Shown here: positions 1-8,080 of the stretch, piece by piece
Numbering within the stretch: position 1 is the stretch's first letter
Layout: each line of letters starts with the position of its first letter
Assembly (NCBI RefSeq): GCF_042944905.1
Contig: NZ_CP168496.1
Span: 3,534,001 to 3,598,000 of the forward strand
Source of the DNA: Psychrobacillus sp042944905
GTDB lineage: Bacteria; Bacillota; Bacilli; Bacillales_A; Planococcaceae
Direction: 5' to 3'
Length of the DNA stretch: 64,000 bases
Notes under the pieces: model-generated
The model's input: the letters and a program-made list of their open reading frames with translations, nothing else
The model's database searches: none
Told to the model about the DNA's origin: nothing
Position numbers and translations under genes: made by a program

Positions 1-201
1 TTTGGAGCTACTACTATCCATTTACCTGTTTCCACAACACATGTTATTTCTTCCGCTATTATGGGTGTAGGATCTGCACAACGTGTGAAAAGTGTACATT
101 GGGGAGTTGCCAAAAAAATCGTCATTACATGGATTATTACACTACCAATTTCAGCATTATTGGCAGCAGTTATCTACCGAATATTAAGCTTGTTCTTTTA
201 A
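1..201 (+). CDS. pit: Inorganic phosphate transporter, PiT family (C-terminal fragment)
   Basis: Frame 1 is open from the window edge to TAA at 199-201 and gives about 66 residues. The peptide contains FGATTIHLPVSTTHVISSAI and GVGSAQRVKSVHWGVAKKIV, the conserved C-terminal signature of PiT proteins, followed by a last membrane helix. PiT proteins are low-affinity, cation-coupled phosphate importers of the cytoplasmic membrane. Only the 3' end lies in the window, so start, length and regulation cannot be judged. A terminator follows directly. Confidence 0.85.
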   Translation, partial: FGATTIHLPVSTTHVISSAIMGVGSAQRVKSVHWGVAKKIVITWIITLPISALLAAVIYRILSLFF

Positions 202-206
202 GAACA

Positions 207-237
207 AAACCTCGCTAGAAATGGCGAGGTTTTTTTA
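207..237 (+). terminator. Intrinsic terminator after pit
   Basis: AACCTCGC and GCGAGGTT form a stem with a short AT-rich loop, followed by a run of T. It lies 6 bases after the PiT stop codon and just before the 3' end of the convergent pentapeptide-repeat gene. Confidence 0.85.
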
Positions 238-243
238 TATTCA

Positions 244-876
244 TCAATCTTTAATTAATAAACCCAAAGATTTCGCAAAACTTATTGCTTGTTCGGTAGA
301 TACAGTACAATCTGCAAGCTTTTCCATGGAAACGGTAAGTTGCTCATATGTATTGGAACTTAAATCAATATTTTTTAATGATGTCTCCGTAAAATTAGCC
401 CCATCCAGTTCACATTTTTCAAAGCTTACTTTATCAAATGACGCTTCAATAAAATCAGCGCGATTTAGCGTAGATTGTTTAAATGCTACTTTTTTGAGTT
501 TAGAAAAACTAATACTCATATAATTTGCAACTGAATCTTCTATTTTCACCTCGGTTAGTCTGCTTTGCGAAATGTTAGACCCTAATAATTTCGAGTTTCG
601 TATTTCTACTCTATAAAAAACGGCGTCCCCAAAATCGACATTAGATAAATCACATTTTTCAAATAAACAATCGATAAATTCTACTTGTTGAAATCGGATG
701 CCTTCCATAGAAATGTGTTGAAAGTGTATTTGATCAAAAATAATTTTATCTTCTTGTACTTCTTCCAAATGTAAAGATGTGACAATACCCCCGGAAACAT
801 AATTATCTTCTAGAAGCGCTTTACTTATATCCAGATCCGTTAGAGAACTAGGTAATTTCGGTGGAGCAATTTTCAT
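244..876 (-). CDS. Pentapeptide repeat-containing protein
   Basis: 210 residues. Runs of A/S(D/N)(L/F)xx-type five-residue repeats occur from about residue 60 to 175, for example CDLSNVDFGDAVF, STLNRADFIEASF and CELDGANFTETSL. Such repeats fold as a right-handed quadrilateral beta-helix. No signal peptide or membrane segment is visible, so it is probably cytoplasmic. Functions in the family range from DNA-gyrase protection (Qnr/MfpA) to unknown, and nothing here assigns one. The start has a good Shine-Dalgarno (AAGGGAGGAATAAAAA before ATG). It is divergent from the MMPL gene. Confidence 0.8.
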   Translation of the reverse strand: MKIAPPKLPSSLTDLDISKALLEDNYVSGGIVTSLHLEEVQEDKIIFDQIHFQHISMEGIRFQQVEFIDCLFEKCDLSNVDFGDAVFYRVEIRNSKLLGSNISQSRLTEVKIEDSVANYMSISFSKLKKVAFKQSTLNRADFIEASFDKVSFEKCELDGANFTETSLKNIDLSSNTYEQLTVSMEKLADCTVSTEQAISFAKSLGLLIKD

Positions 877-982
877 TTTTTATTCCTCCCTTTTATGGAT
901 GCTATTATTTTAACATTATATTAGCATGTTCTCACTTCTTTCCAGTACAATAAGAAATAGATATGGTGTAAGGAGGAAATAT

Positions 983-3115
983 ATGAGAGTTTTGTCTAAC
1001 ATAGTGACACGTTACTATAAAGCAATATTATTTGCTTGGTTAATATTATTTATTATTTTAGCCATTTTTGCTATTCGTTTGCCTGGGTTATTGCAAGGTG
1101 ACGGTTTTAAAACAGACGGTGAGCATCAGCAAGTGATGAATGAGCTGACTGATACGTTTGACCTCCCTGCTGAGACAATGTTTGTCGTGTTCAATCATAC
1201 AACCGATGACACAATAAAAAAGACTTTAGCAAATATTGAAGGACTACATATTGCAGAATCCATTCAATCGCCCTTGGATGATACCTCCCTTTACAAGGAT
1301 CATATTGCTTATGCGATGCTCCATTTTAATAGCGATACAAATGATTTACCAGGAGTAGTAGATAAGTTACGCAAAGCGATCAATGACGAAAAAGGAGTTA
1401 CGTTAACTGGTGGGGCTGCTATTAACAAAGATATTAACAGCGCCAGCCAACAAGATTTAGTAAACGCTGAGGCAATCGGTTTACCAATTGCGGTCATCGT
1501 TCTTTTACTTGCTTTTGGAAGTGTAGTTGCTGCATTTATACCGCTTGTCGTTGGGGTTATTACAGTCGTATCCACATTTGGAATGATGACTTTGTTTAGC
1601 AGCACAATGGATTTATCCATATTCGTCATGAATATTATTCCAATGCTCGGGTTAGCACTTAGCATCGATTTTGCGTTATTACTAATCAATCGATACAAAG
1701 AAGAAAGATTAAAACAGTCGGCCCAAGAAGCTGTGCAAACGGCTATTTTGACTGCCGGTCGCTCGATTATTTTTTCTGCAATTTGTGTATTTATCGGTTT
1801 AGGTGCAATGCTTGTAATGAAAGTAGAAATATTCCAAAACATTGCACTAGGCGGTATGCTTGTCGTATTGATGGCTGTTTTAGCATCTATCACATTGCTA
1901 CCAGCGATATTGCTATTACTTAAAGATCATATTAATAAATGGACGATTATACGTGTAAAACCAGGAGCTTCTAATAGATGGCGTAGCTTTGCTTCGTATG
2001 TAATGAAACACCCTGTACCATTAATACTTGTAGCGCTTATAGTATTAGGAATTGGTATTATTCCAGTCAAAGATATGAAATTAGCCATTCCAAGCGCCGA
2101 TTCATTGCCAATATCTTTTGATTCTCGCCAAGCGTATGAGTTAATGGATAAAGAGTTTGGTTTAGGTGAAAAGTCGACTATCTATATGATTGCAGAACGT
2201 AAAGATGGTTGGGACAATACAGAAGGTCTGAAAGAAATGAAGAAATTAGAAAATCAATTGCTAGCCGATAAAGATGTCGATTCCGTGAATTCCATCTTTA
2301 CAGCAAGTAAAATTTCTACTGTAGAGCAATGGGAGCAAAGCATGCAAGCTCCAGATATAAAAGCGCAGTTAACCCCTTTGCTTGAGACATTTGTTCAAAA
2401 AGATAAATTATTAATCCCTGTAACACTTAAATTGAATGGCGCTTCTACCGAGGCACAAAATTGGGCTCGCGAATGGTCGGAAAAAGATCTAGGCGTAGAT
2501 ACGATGGTCGGTGGTCGCCCAAAATTCAACCAAGAGATTTTCGATGAAATATTTAATAAAGTCGGAGTACTGCTAGCGATCATTTTAGGATCTACTTTTG
2601 TCATTTTGATGATTGCATTCCGTTCGATTTTAATCCCTTTAAAAGCCATTATTATGAATGTGATCGGGCTTTCATCCACTTTCGGAATACTCGTTTACAT
2701 TTTCCAATACGGACATCTTGGAATAGAGCCAACATCGATCGCACTAATCATACCTGTTATTGTGTTTAGTTTAGTATTTGGACTCAGTATGGACTATGAA
2801 GTGTTTTTAATTTCTCGGATTCAAGAAGAGTATTCGAAAAGTCTTGATAATACAGCTGCTACGATTGATGGACTTACATCCACTAGTAAAATTATTACGT
2901 CCGCAGCACTTATCATGATTGTTATCACAGGCGCCTTTGCATTTACGGATGTAATGCCAGTTAAGCAAATTGGGGTCGGCATTGCAATTGCGATCGCAAT
3001 TGATGCATCCATTATTCGATTGTTGTTAGTACCAAGCTTAATGAAGCTACTTGGCAAATGGAATTGGTGGATGCCTTTTAGAAAAGGACCTTATAAAGCA
3101 AGCAAATGGCATTAA
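983..3115 (+). CDS. MMPL/RND-family exporter
   Basis: 710 residues. An upstream in-frame ATG exists at 926, but AAGGAGG at 970-976 lies 6 bases before the ATG at 983, so 983 is preferred. The architecture is a TM helix near residues 12-32, an extracellular domain, five or six helices (about 165-320), a second extracellular domain and a second helix block (about 535-695). Charged residues sit within helices (SIDFALLLINRY and SMDYEVFLISR), as in proton-driven MmpL/YdfJ proteins. The family exports lipids or drugs; the substrate here is unknown. Monocistronic, with its own terminator. Confidence 0.85.
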   Translation: MRVLSNIVTRYYKAILFAWLILFIILAIFAIRLPGLLQGDGFKTDGEHQQVMNELTDTFDLPAETMFVVFNHTTDDTIKKTLANIEGLHIAESIQSPLDDTSLYKDHIAYAMLHFNSDTNDLPGVVDKLRKAINDEKGVTLTGGAAINKDINSASQQDLVNAEAIGLPIAVIVLLLAFGSVVAAFIPLVVGVITVVSTFGMMTLFSSTMDLSIFVMNIIPMLGLALSIDFALLLINRYKEERLKQSAQEAVQTAILTAGRSIIFSAICVFIGLGAMLVMKVEIFQNIALGGMLVVLMAVLASITLLPAILLLLKDHINKWTIIRVKPGASNRWRSFASYVMKHPVPLILVALIVLGIGIIPVKDMKLAIPSADSLPISFDSRQAYELMDKEFGLGEKSTIYMIAERKDGWDNTEGLKEMKKLENQLLADKDVDSVNSIFTASKISTVEQWEQSMQAPDIKAQLTPLLETFVQKDKLLIPVTLKLNGASTEAQNWAREWSEKDLGVDTMVGGRPKFNQEIFDEIFNKVGVLLAIILGSTFVILMIAFRSILIPLKAIIMNVIGLSSTFGILVYIFQYGHLGIEPTSIALIIPVIVFSLVFGLSMDYEVFLISRIQEEYSKSLDNTAATIDGLTSTSKIITSAALIMIVITGAFAFTDVMPVKQIGVGIAIAIAIDASIIRLLLVPSLMKLLGKWNWWMPFRKGPYKASKWH

Positions 3116-3123
3116 GAAAGATA

Positions 3124-3165
3124 ATAGCCAAGCAGAAAAAAATTTCTGCTTGGCTATTTTTGTTT
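3124..3165 (+). terminator. Intrinsic terminator after the MMPL gene
   Basis: ATAGCCAAGCAGAAA pairs with TTTCTGCTTGGCTAT (15 bp, AAAA loop) and is followed by TTTTTG. It serves the MMPL gene and may also face the convergent esterase. Confidence 0.9.
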
Positions 3166-3212
3166 TTCGACCGATTATTTATCTTATTCGACTGATTCTC
3201 CTATTTTTCCGA
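3166..3212. repeat. Short degenerate tandem repeat
   Basis: About two and a half imperfect copies of a unit near 20 bases: TTCGACCGATTATTTATC, TTCGACTGATTCTCCTAT and TTCCGATTAAAA. It is non-coding, lies between convergent genes, and resembles in period the larger repeats near 41.1 and 52.1 kb. Confidence 0.4.
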
Positions 3213-3818
3213 TTAAAACTTAGTTTGATACCAATCCTTCGCTGCTTGCACTTCGTCTTGCGTTAATTGGTGACCATGGGCATGCCAAAATAACTCTACT
3301 TCTGCTCCTGCACCTTGTAGCATGTCACGTAAATCCTCGGATTCCGTAGCCGGGCACATAAAATCGTTTTTCCCCGCTCCGATGAATACTGGAGTCCCTA
3401 AAAGCGAAGGTAATTCCGCATCACGTCTCGGTACCATTGGATGATGCAAAATAGCCACCTTCAAAACATTTTCATATTCAAACAATAGATTTGCCGCGAT
3501 GTTTGCACCATTAGAATAACCAATAGCCACCACATTATCTCGATCAAACTCATAGTTTTCAGCTGCTTCATCCATAAATTTTTTCAATTCCTCTGTTCGG
3601 AACTTCAGATCCTCCATATCAAATACACCTTCAGCTAAGCGTTTAAAAAAACGAGGCATTCCATTTTCTAATACATTTCCACGAACACTTAAAATATTTG
3701 CCGAGCCGTCTATTTCTTTACCCAAACCTACTAAATCATGCTCATTTCCACCTGTACCGTGCAAAAGCAATAATGTTGGTCGCGTCGAATCTGTCCCTTT
3801 ATAAAAAACATGCTTCAT
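3213..3818 (-). CDS. Alpha/beta hydrolase, carboxylesterase/phospholipase type (MhqD/YodD-like)
   Basis: 201 residues from the ATG at 3818, which has AAGGAG about 7 bases upstream; a longer in-frame extension to 3857 lacks such a site. It shows the oxyanion strand LLLLHGTGGNEHDL near residue 17, the nucleophile elbow GYSNGAN near residue 105, an acid in GAGKNDFMCP and the catalytic His in HAHGHQLT close to the C-terminus. In B. subtilis, MhqD-type hydrolases belong to quinone-stress operons; here the gene stands alone, so the substrate is open. Confidence 0.85.
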   Translation of the reverse strand: MKHVFYKGTDSTRPTLLLLHGTGGNEHDLVGLGKEIDGSANILSVRGNVLENGMPRFFKRLAEGVFDMEDLKFRTEELKKFMDEAAENYEFDRDNVVAIGYSNGANIAANLLFEYENVLKVAILHHPMVPRRDAELPSLLGTPVFIGAGKNDFMCPATESEDLRDMLQGAGAEVELFWHAHGHQLTQDEVQAAKDWYQTKF

Positions 3819-3896
3819 GTTAAAACTCCTTTTATATTTATCTCGAATTTGAGACAATTATAGCGCGAATCATTTTTGTCGTCAAATAAAGAGATT

Positions 3897-3937
3897 TCCA
3901 ACTAAGACTCTCATTTTTCCAACTAACCTGCATTTCC
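3897..3937. repeat. Short tandem repeat (TTTCCAACTAA units)
   Basis: TTTCCAACTAAGACTCTCAT, TTTTCCAACTAACCTGCA and TTTCCAA follow one another at about 20-base spacing between the esterase start and the exporter terminator. Non-coding. Confidence 0.4.
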
Positions 3938-3976
3938 AAAAAAAAAGCCGCTCCGTAAGTCACTCTACGGAACAGC
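3938..3976 (-). terminator. Intrinsic terminator of the NorA-like exporter gene
   Basis: Read on the minus strand, GCTGTTCCGTA pairs with TACGGAGCGGC and is followed by a run of nine T. It begins 6 bases after the stop codon. Confidence 0.85.
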
Positions 3977-3981
3977 ATTTC

Positions 3982-5157
3982 TTATACTACTACCTTCTTC
4001 GTACCCTTCCACAAAATCGACCCAATCATTGTAATAAGTAGCACAATCAATCCTAATACAAATGGGTAAATAATATGAACATCATATAATAACCCTGCAA
4101 GTAATGGTCCCAACACATTTCCAATACTCATATACGCATTATTCATGCCCATTGCAAAGCCTTGTTCTTGACCTGCTAACTTCGAGATTAGCGTCGTAAG
4201 TACTGGACGTAAAATAGAAGTAGAGAGGAAAATAATCATGGTAATTACAAAGAAAAACGCATAACTGGAAGCTATGATGGACAAGAAAAATCCTAAAGCG
4301 GTGATGCCTAAGAATATTTTCAATACGTTTGCCTCACCAAAACGGCGTACGATCTTATCTACAGCAAACAACTGAACTATTACACTGACAATCCCCGTCG
4401 CTGTTACCATCCATGCAATATCTTTTGGAGATGCACCAAATTCATTGTCGACAAAAAGACCAAGAACAGATTCATACGCCATCAAACCAAAGCTCATTAC
4501 AAGTGTAATGACAAGTGGAATAAAATACGGCTTTTTAAACGATTGAACAATCTCTTTCACCATTGGTTCTGGTTTATTTCCAGGTGCCCCACTATCTTCA
4601 GGTTTGCTTTCTTTCAGTACAAACATCGAAAATATAACCGCCAAAACTCCAACAACTGCAGAAATTAGAAGTGGCATTTTTAAACCGAAATCTGCTAAAA
4701 ATCCACCGATCCCAGGTCCAATCACAATACCAAGTGACATAGCCGCTGAAATGAAGCTATTCCCTTTTGCACGTTGATCCATGGTTGTAATATCCGCTAC
4801 GTAAGCAAAGATTGCCGGGATCAATAAAGCAGCTCCCACTCCACCGATCACACGGGATACATACAAAATACCAACCGAATCAGACAGATAAAAAACAAAC
4901 ATTGATAATGCTAAACCGCTTAAACCTGCGATTATCATTATTCTTCTTCCATATTGATCTGCCCATTTCCCTGCGATTGGAGACATAATAAGTTGCGCGC
5001 CTGCAAAAATAGCAATCATAAGTCCTGCTGCAGTTCCACCTTGTCCAATCGACTTTAAATATGCGGGCAGTATTGGAATGATAATCCCAAAGCTTGCTAC
5101 TGCAATAAACATATTTATCATTAATACAAATAATTTCTTTCGCTGATCTTTTGTCAT
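3982..5157 (-). CDS. MFS multidrug efflux transporter (NorA/Bmr-like)
   Basis: 391 residues with about 12 TM helices. Motif A is seen as GKWADQYGRRIMIIAG (about 63-78). The antiporter motif C of 12-TM drug/proton exporters is seen as LGIVIGPGIGGFLAD (about 141-155). Overall it matches NorA, Bmr and Blt in length and motif order, so export of hydrophobic drugs is the best guess; the substrate is inferred. Start ATG with AGCAGGT upstream. No regulator gene is adjacent. The DUF421 gene is divergent. Confidence 0.85.
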   Translation of the reverse strand: MTKDQRKKLFVLMINMFIAVASFGIIIPILPAYLKSIGQGGTAAGLMIAIFAGAQLIMSPIAGKWADQYGRRIMIIAGLSGLALSMFVFYLSDSVGILYVSRVIGGVGAALLIPAIFAYVADITTMDQRAKGNSFISAAMSLGIVIGPGIGGFLADFGLKMPLLISAVVGVLAVIFSMFVLKESKPEDSGAPGNKPEPMVKEIVQSFKKPYFIPLVITLVMSFGLMAYESVLGLFVDNEFGASPKDIAWMVTATGIVSVIVQLFAVDKIVRRFGEANVLKIFLGITALGFFLSIIASSYAFFFVITMIIFLSTSILRPVLTTLISKLAGQEQGFAMGMNNAYMSIGNVLGPLLAGLLYDVHIIYPFVLGLIVLLITMIGSILWKGTKKVVV

Positions 5158-5341
5158 TAAATACCTGCTTTCATTCTAAACAAACATACTCGCCACAGAG
5201 TAACATGTTTCACAGTTCTTAACAATACTTCTATAAATTAATTAATTTAAATAATTCTCTTTCATCTTTATTAATCGATGTATTATTTCAAGCATGAGGA
5301 GAGACACTTCTATAAAAGGGGGGCTTTGACTGTTTGAAGTC

Positions 5342-6022
5342 GTGATAAGAACAATTTGCTCATTCATCGTATTATTACTATTCACTCGAATTCTTGGAAA
5401 GAGCCAATTAAGTCAGTTAACCTATTTTAATTACGTCACAGGTATTACAATTGGTTCTATTGCTGCAAACACTGTTCTTGAAAAACACATTCCACTGCAT
5501 GAAGGCTTGATAAGCTTAGCTGTTTGGACTGGATTGGCTATTCTGGTTAGTTTATGGAGCTTAAAATCTACAAAAGCTAGAATTATTCTAGACGGAGAGC
5601 CGACTATTGTGATTAAAAAGGGACATATATTAGAAGAAGCAATGAAAGCCTTGAGAATTAATATGGATGACTTAAGTATGCTTTTACGAACAAAAAATGT
5701 GTTTTCTACAAAAGATGTGGACTATGCCATTCTCGAACCAAATGGGGAACTAAGCGTTTTATTGAAACCTCCTATACAAACCGTTACAAAAAAAGATTTA
5801 AATATTGCCAGCTCTCCATCTTTATACATGCCCTCTGAAATTATCGTTGATGGTAGTATCGTTGAAAAAAATATAATAGAACTTGGACTTAGCTATGAAT
5901 GGTTATATTCTCAGCTCCATCAAGCGAACGTTGCGTCTATCCAAGAGGTATTTTACGCAGAAGTTCAAAGTGACGGCACATTGTATATAGATAGAAGAAA
6001 CGATTATAAAGCAAAACAATAA
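5342..6022 (+). CDS. DUF421 membrane protein (YetF/YrbG-like), copy 1
   Basis: 226 residues from GTG. There are three N-terminal TM helices (about 1-75, with ILGKSQLSQLTYFNYVTGITIGSIA between helices), then the cytoplasmic DUF421 domain ending in EVFYAEVQSDGTLYIDRR. The family is widespread in spore formers and its biochemical role is unsettled. The start is uncertain: the only strong Shine-Dalgarno (GGGGGG at 5318-5323) is 18 bases from GTG but 6 bases from an in-frame CTG at 5330 that would add LFEV. A paralogue lies at 17287-17994. Confidence 0.8.
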   Translation: MIRTICSFIVLLLFTRILGKSQLSQLTYFNYVTGITIGSIAANTVLEKHIPLHEGLISLAVWTGLAILVSLWSLKSTKARIILDGEPTIVIKKGHILEEAMKALRINMDDLSMLLRTKNVFSTKDVDYAILEPNGELSVLLKPPIQTVTKKDLNIASSPSLYMPSEIIVDGSIVEKNIIELGLSYEWLYSQLHQANVASIQEVFYAEVQSDGTLYIDRRNDYKAKQ

Positions 6023-6025
6023 AAA

Positions 6026-6070
6026 GAACCGATGAGGTGAGAATAGTTCTCTCATTACATCGGTCCTTTT
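6026..6070. terminator. Bidirectional terminator
   Basis: AAAAGAACCGATG and CATCGGTCCTTTT pair around an inner GTGAGA/TCTCTC stem, with A and T runs on both flanks. It separates the convergent DUF421 and DUF3221 genes. Confidence 0.85.
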
Positions 6071-6071
6071 A

Positions 6072-6446
6072 TTACTCATTTAACTTCTCAACTGTTTTTG
6101 CAGATCCTTGCGCTGGAAATGACTCATTCAATCCTTCATAGCCTACTTTTACTTCATCATATAGTTTCAGCTGATTTCGCTGATCCATCGTTAACGAAAA
6201 CCATGTTGCATCTTTACCAGTATCCATTGCTTCTTCGACAGAGAGGTTTCTTGCTTCCTCTTCCGATAAATTACTCACCACTAAAATACTGTTGTCCTTC
6301 ATTTCCACAATAACGCCAGTTCTATATCCAGTCGGTTGAGGCTGGGTTGGATTGTTTTCGAAAAATTGCATCACAAAATAAAAGGTAGCTCCGATCGCAA
6401 TAAGTATAACTGCTAAGATGATGAAAACAGTATATTTTCCTTTCAA
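6072..6446 (-). CDS. Membrane-anchored DUF3221 (YobA-like) protein
   Basis: 124 residues. One N-terminal TM helix (about 6-29) is followed by an exported domain with GVIVEMKDNSILVVSNLSEEEA, EAMDTGKDATWFSL and KLYDEVKVGYEG, the pattern of DUF3221 proteins (OB-like small extracytoplasmic domains of unknown function). No lipobox Cys is present, so the anchor is the helix. It is the last gene of a minus-strand group that follows the dipeptidase gene, 12 bases after its upstream neighbour. Confidence 0.7.
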   Translation of the reverse strand: MKGKYTVFIILAVILIAIGATFYFVMQFFENNPTQPQPTGYRTGVIVEMKDNSILVVSNLSEEEARNLSVEEAMDTGKDATWFSLTMDQRNQLKLYDEVKVGYEGLNESFPAQGSAKTVEKLNE

Positions 6447-6458
6447 AGAAAGACCTCC

Positions 6459-6932
6459 CTACTTCTTCCCTACTAGGCGGAAGCCTTCTTCTAAAAGATA
6501 AGATTTTGCTTCATCATAAGATCCAAAGCTTTCTTCTAAGTTGTAGCCATGATAAATATTCCAAAGTGTATCTTCTTGTAATAGCGTTAGCTTCGAGTCT
6601 TCTTTGTTTTTCCACTCTTCTTCTACTTCTTCATCCAAAAGTTCTTCTTCCTCGGTAGATAAATAAGCAATAGATTCTTTAATTAGTTTTCTTAACTCGT
6701 CTGCAGAAGCTTCACGAATATTCAATAGTCCTTTATCATTGGCTTCCTCATATTGCGGAAGATCCCCTACGTATACAAACCCATTTCCATTTGGATGAAG
6801 ATGATAAATGACCGTCGTTTTTTCATACAAGCTCGCTTCATAATGGTAATTTACTCGTTTCATCGATACTTCTTTTCGAGTTAGCTCCGTAAATTCTTGG
6901 ATAATCGCTTCTTTTTCTTCAAATGTTAGCAT
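6459..6932 (-). CDS. Conserved hypothetical acidic protein
   Basis: 157 residues, soluble, with no signal peptide. The middle (about 93-112) is strongly acidic (TEEEELLDEEVEEEW). It starts with MLTFEEKEAIIQEFTELTRKEVSMKRVNYHYEAS and ends with YDEAKSYLLEEGFRLVGKK. I do not recognise a characterised family; proteins of this type occur in Bacillaceae and Planococcaceae as far as I can judge. AAAGAGGAATCAC precedes the ATG. Placed between the 30-residue peptide gene and the DUF3221 gene on the same strand. Confidence 0.7.
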   Translation of the reverse strand: MLTFEEKEAIIQEFTELTRKEVSMKRVNYHYEASLYEKTTVIYHLHPNGNGFVYVGDLPQYEEANDKGLLNIREASADELRKLIKESIAYLSTEEEELLDEEVEEEWKNKEDSKLTLLQEDTLWNIYHGYNLEESFGSYDEAKSYLLEEGFRLVGKK

Positions 6933-6982
6933 GTGATTCCTCTTTCTCTTCGTTTTTTCATTTTTCTAGTATACCATACTCT

Positions 6983-7075
6983 CTATCCTTTTCGCGTCAA
7001 CCATTCTGCAACGAGGACGAAACAAATGACTACTGCAATCGCTACTGCAAAAAACCAATCGGGCAAACTACTCAA
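6983..7075 (-). CDS. 30-residue single-helix membrane peptide
   Basis: TTG start at 7075 and TAG stop at 6983-6985. AAGGAGG lies 7 bases before the TTG and overlaps the 3' end of the dipeptidase gene, whose stop is 2 bases away. The peptide starts LSSLPDWFFAVAIAVVICF, continues with a hydrophobic segment and ends EWLTRKG. It is one predicted TM helix with a basic C-terminal tail, inside-positive at its C-terminus. The ribosome-binding site and tight coupling argue that it is translated. Function unknown. Confidence 0.55.
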   Translation of the reverse strand: MSSLPDWFFAVAIAVVICFVLVAEWLTRKG

Positions 7076-7077
7076 TA

Positions 7078-8022
7078 TTATTCCTCCTTGCTAATTTGTT
7101 TCACAAACCTCCCAAAGTTTTGAGATGTAAATCCTTCTACTTCTTTCGTAGAATAACTATTCAATAATTGCTCCACTAAATTCTGTGTTTTGGAGGCATC
7201 TTCTAGTCCTAAAACAAATTCACCGATTCCGTCAAAGTCTGAACCCAATCCTATCAAATGTTTCCCCCCAAGAGAAGCAATATGATCCACATGCTTCACT
7301 AGGTCTTGTATCTCTACAGGCTTTTTAGAATTGTTAATAAACTGTGGATAATACACAACGTGAATGGGAGATTTTTTATCAACTAATGCTTTTATTTGAT
7401 CGTCTGTTAAATTTCTAGCTGAATCACATATTGCTCGAGCATTGGAGTGACTTGCCATAAGCCACTTTGCTTTCGGTAATACATCCCAAAATGATTTTTC
7501 ACTCAAATGGGAAACGTCAATAATAATATTTTGTTCATTTAATAAAGATACTACCTCATCTCCAAAGGATGTTAATCCAGTTCCCGAATTCTCGGATGCA
7601 CCATCCGCAACCTCATTAGCACCATTCCATGTAAGACCAACTAATTTAACTCCGTGAGACAATAATAACTTTAACTTTTGTATATCTCCATCGATCATGT
7701 CGAGACCTTCTAATGATAGTACCGCTCCAATTTGACCTTTTTCTAGTTTTTCTAGCTGCTCCCACTTGTAAATTGCAACTACGTTCTCGTGCTTTCCAAC
7801 AATTTCTGTGTGAAAAAATTCAATTTGGCGAATCGCTTCCATGAATTGTTTCTCTTTTGGAAACCCTTCTGATACAAACACCGCAAATACTTGAAGCGCT
7901 ATTTCTCCAGCTACTAACGCTTTTTTGTTAGCCTGTAGCAATGGGGAATCTTCAAAAGGGATTGGGTTTTCTGCCTTACCTAGCTTATATAACACATCAC
8001 AATGCAAATCGTATATTTTCAC
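7078..8022 (-). CDS. Membrane dipeptidase (renal dipeptidase family, peptidase M19)
   Basis: 314 residues. The M19 zinc-site pattern is present: HxD in YDLHCDVLYKLG (about 4-15), the Glu of VLSLEGLDMI (about 102), His in IDVSHLSEKSFWDVL (about 169), ASHSNARAICDSARNLTDDQ (about 189) and GLGSDFDGI (about 257). M19 enzymes hydrolyse dipeptides; in bacteria the product often feeds peptide or cell-wall recycling. There is no signal peptide, so it is cytoplasmic. It heads a run of minus-strand genes reaching 6072. Confidence 0.88.
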   Translation of the reverse strand: MKIYDLHCDVLYKLGKAENPIPFEDSPLLQANKKALVAGEIALQVFAVFVSEGFPKEKQFMEAIRQIEFFHTEIVGKHENVVAIYKWEQLEKLEKGQIGAVLSLEGLDMIDGDIQKLKLLLSHGVKLVGLTWNGANEVADGASENSGTGLTSFGDEVVSLLNEQNIIIDVSHLSEKSFWDVLPKAKWLMASHSNARAICDSARNLTDDQIKALVDKKSPIHVVYYPQFINNSKKPVEIQDLVKHVDHIASLGGKHLIGLGSDFDGIGEFVLGLEDASKTQNLVEQLLNSYSTKEVEGFTSQNFGRFVKQISKEE

Positions 8023-8040
8023 AGTCTTCTCCCCCTATAG

Positions 8041-8079
8041 AAAAACCGGTACTCTGATGAAAGAGGCACCGGTTTTATT
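8041..8079 (-). terminator. Intrinsic terminator after ddh
   Basis: AAAACCGGT and ACCGGTTTT form a stem around TACTCTGATGAAAGAGGC, with T runs outside. It lies 2 bases past the ddh stop and upstream of the dipeptidase start. Confidence 0.85.
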
Positions 8080-8080
8080 T

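Noticed and set aside
1309..1893. Long antisense frame inside the MMPL gene (and similar antisense frames at 23794-24261, 35225-35548, 51444-51818)
   Set aside because: They lie wholly within well-supported genes, have unnatural composition and lack ribosome-binding sites.
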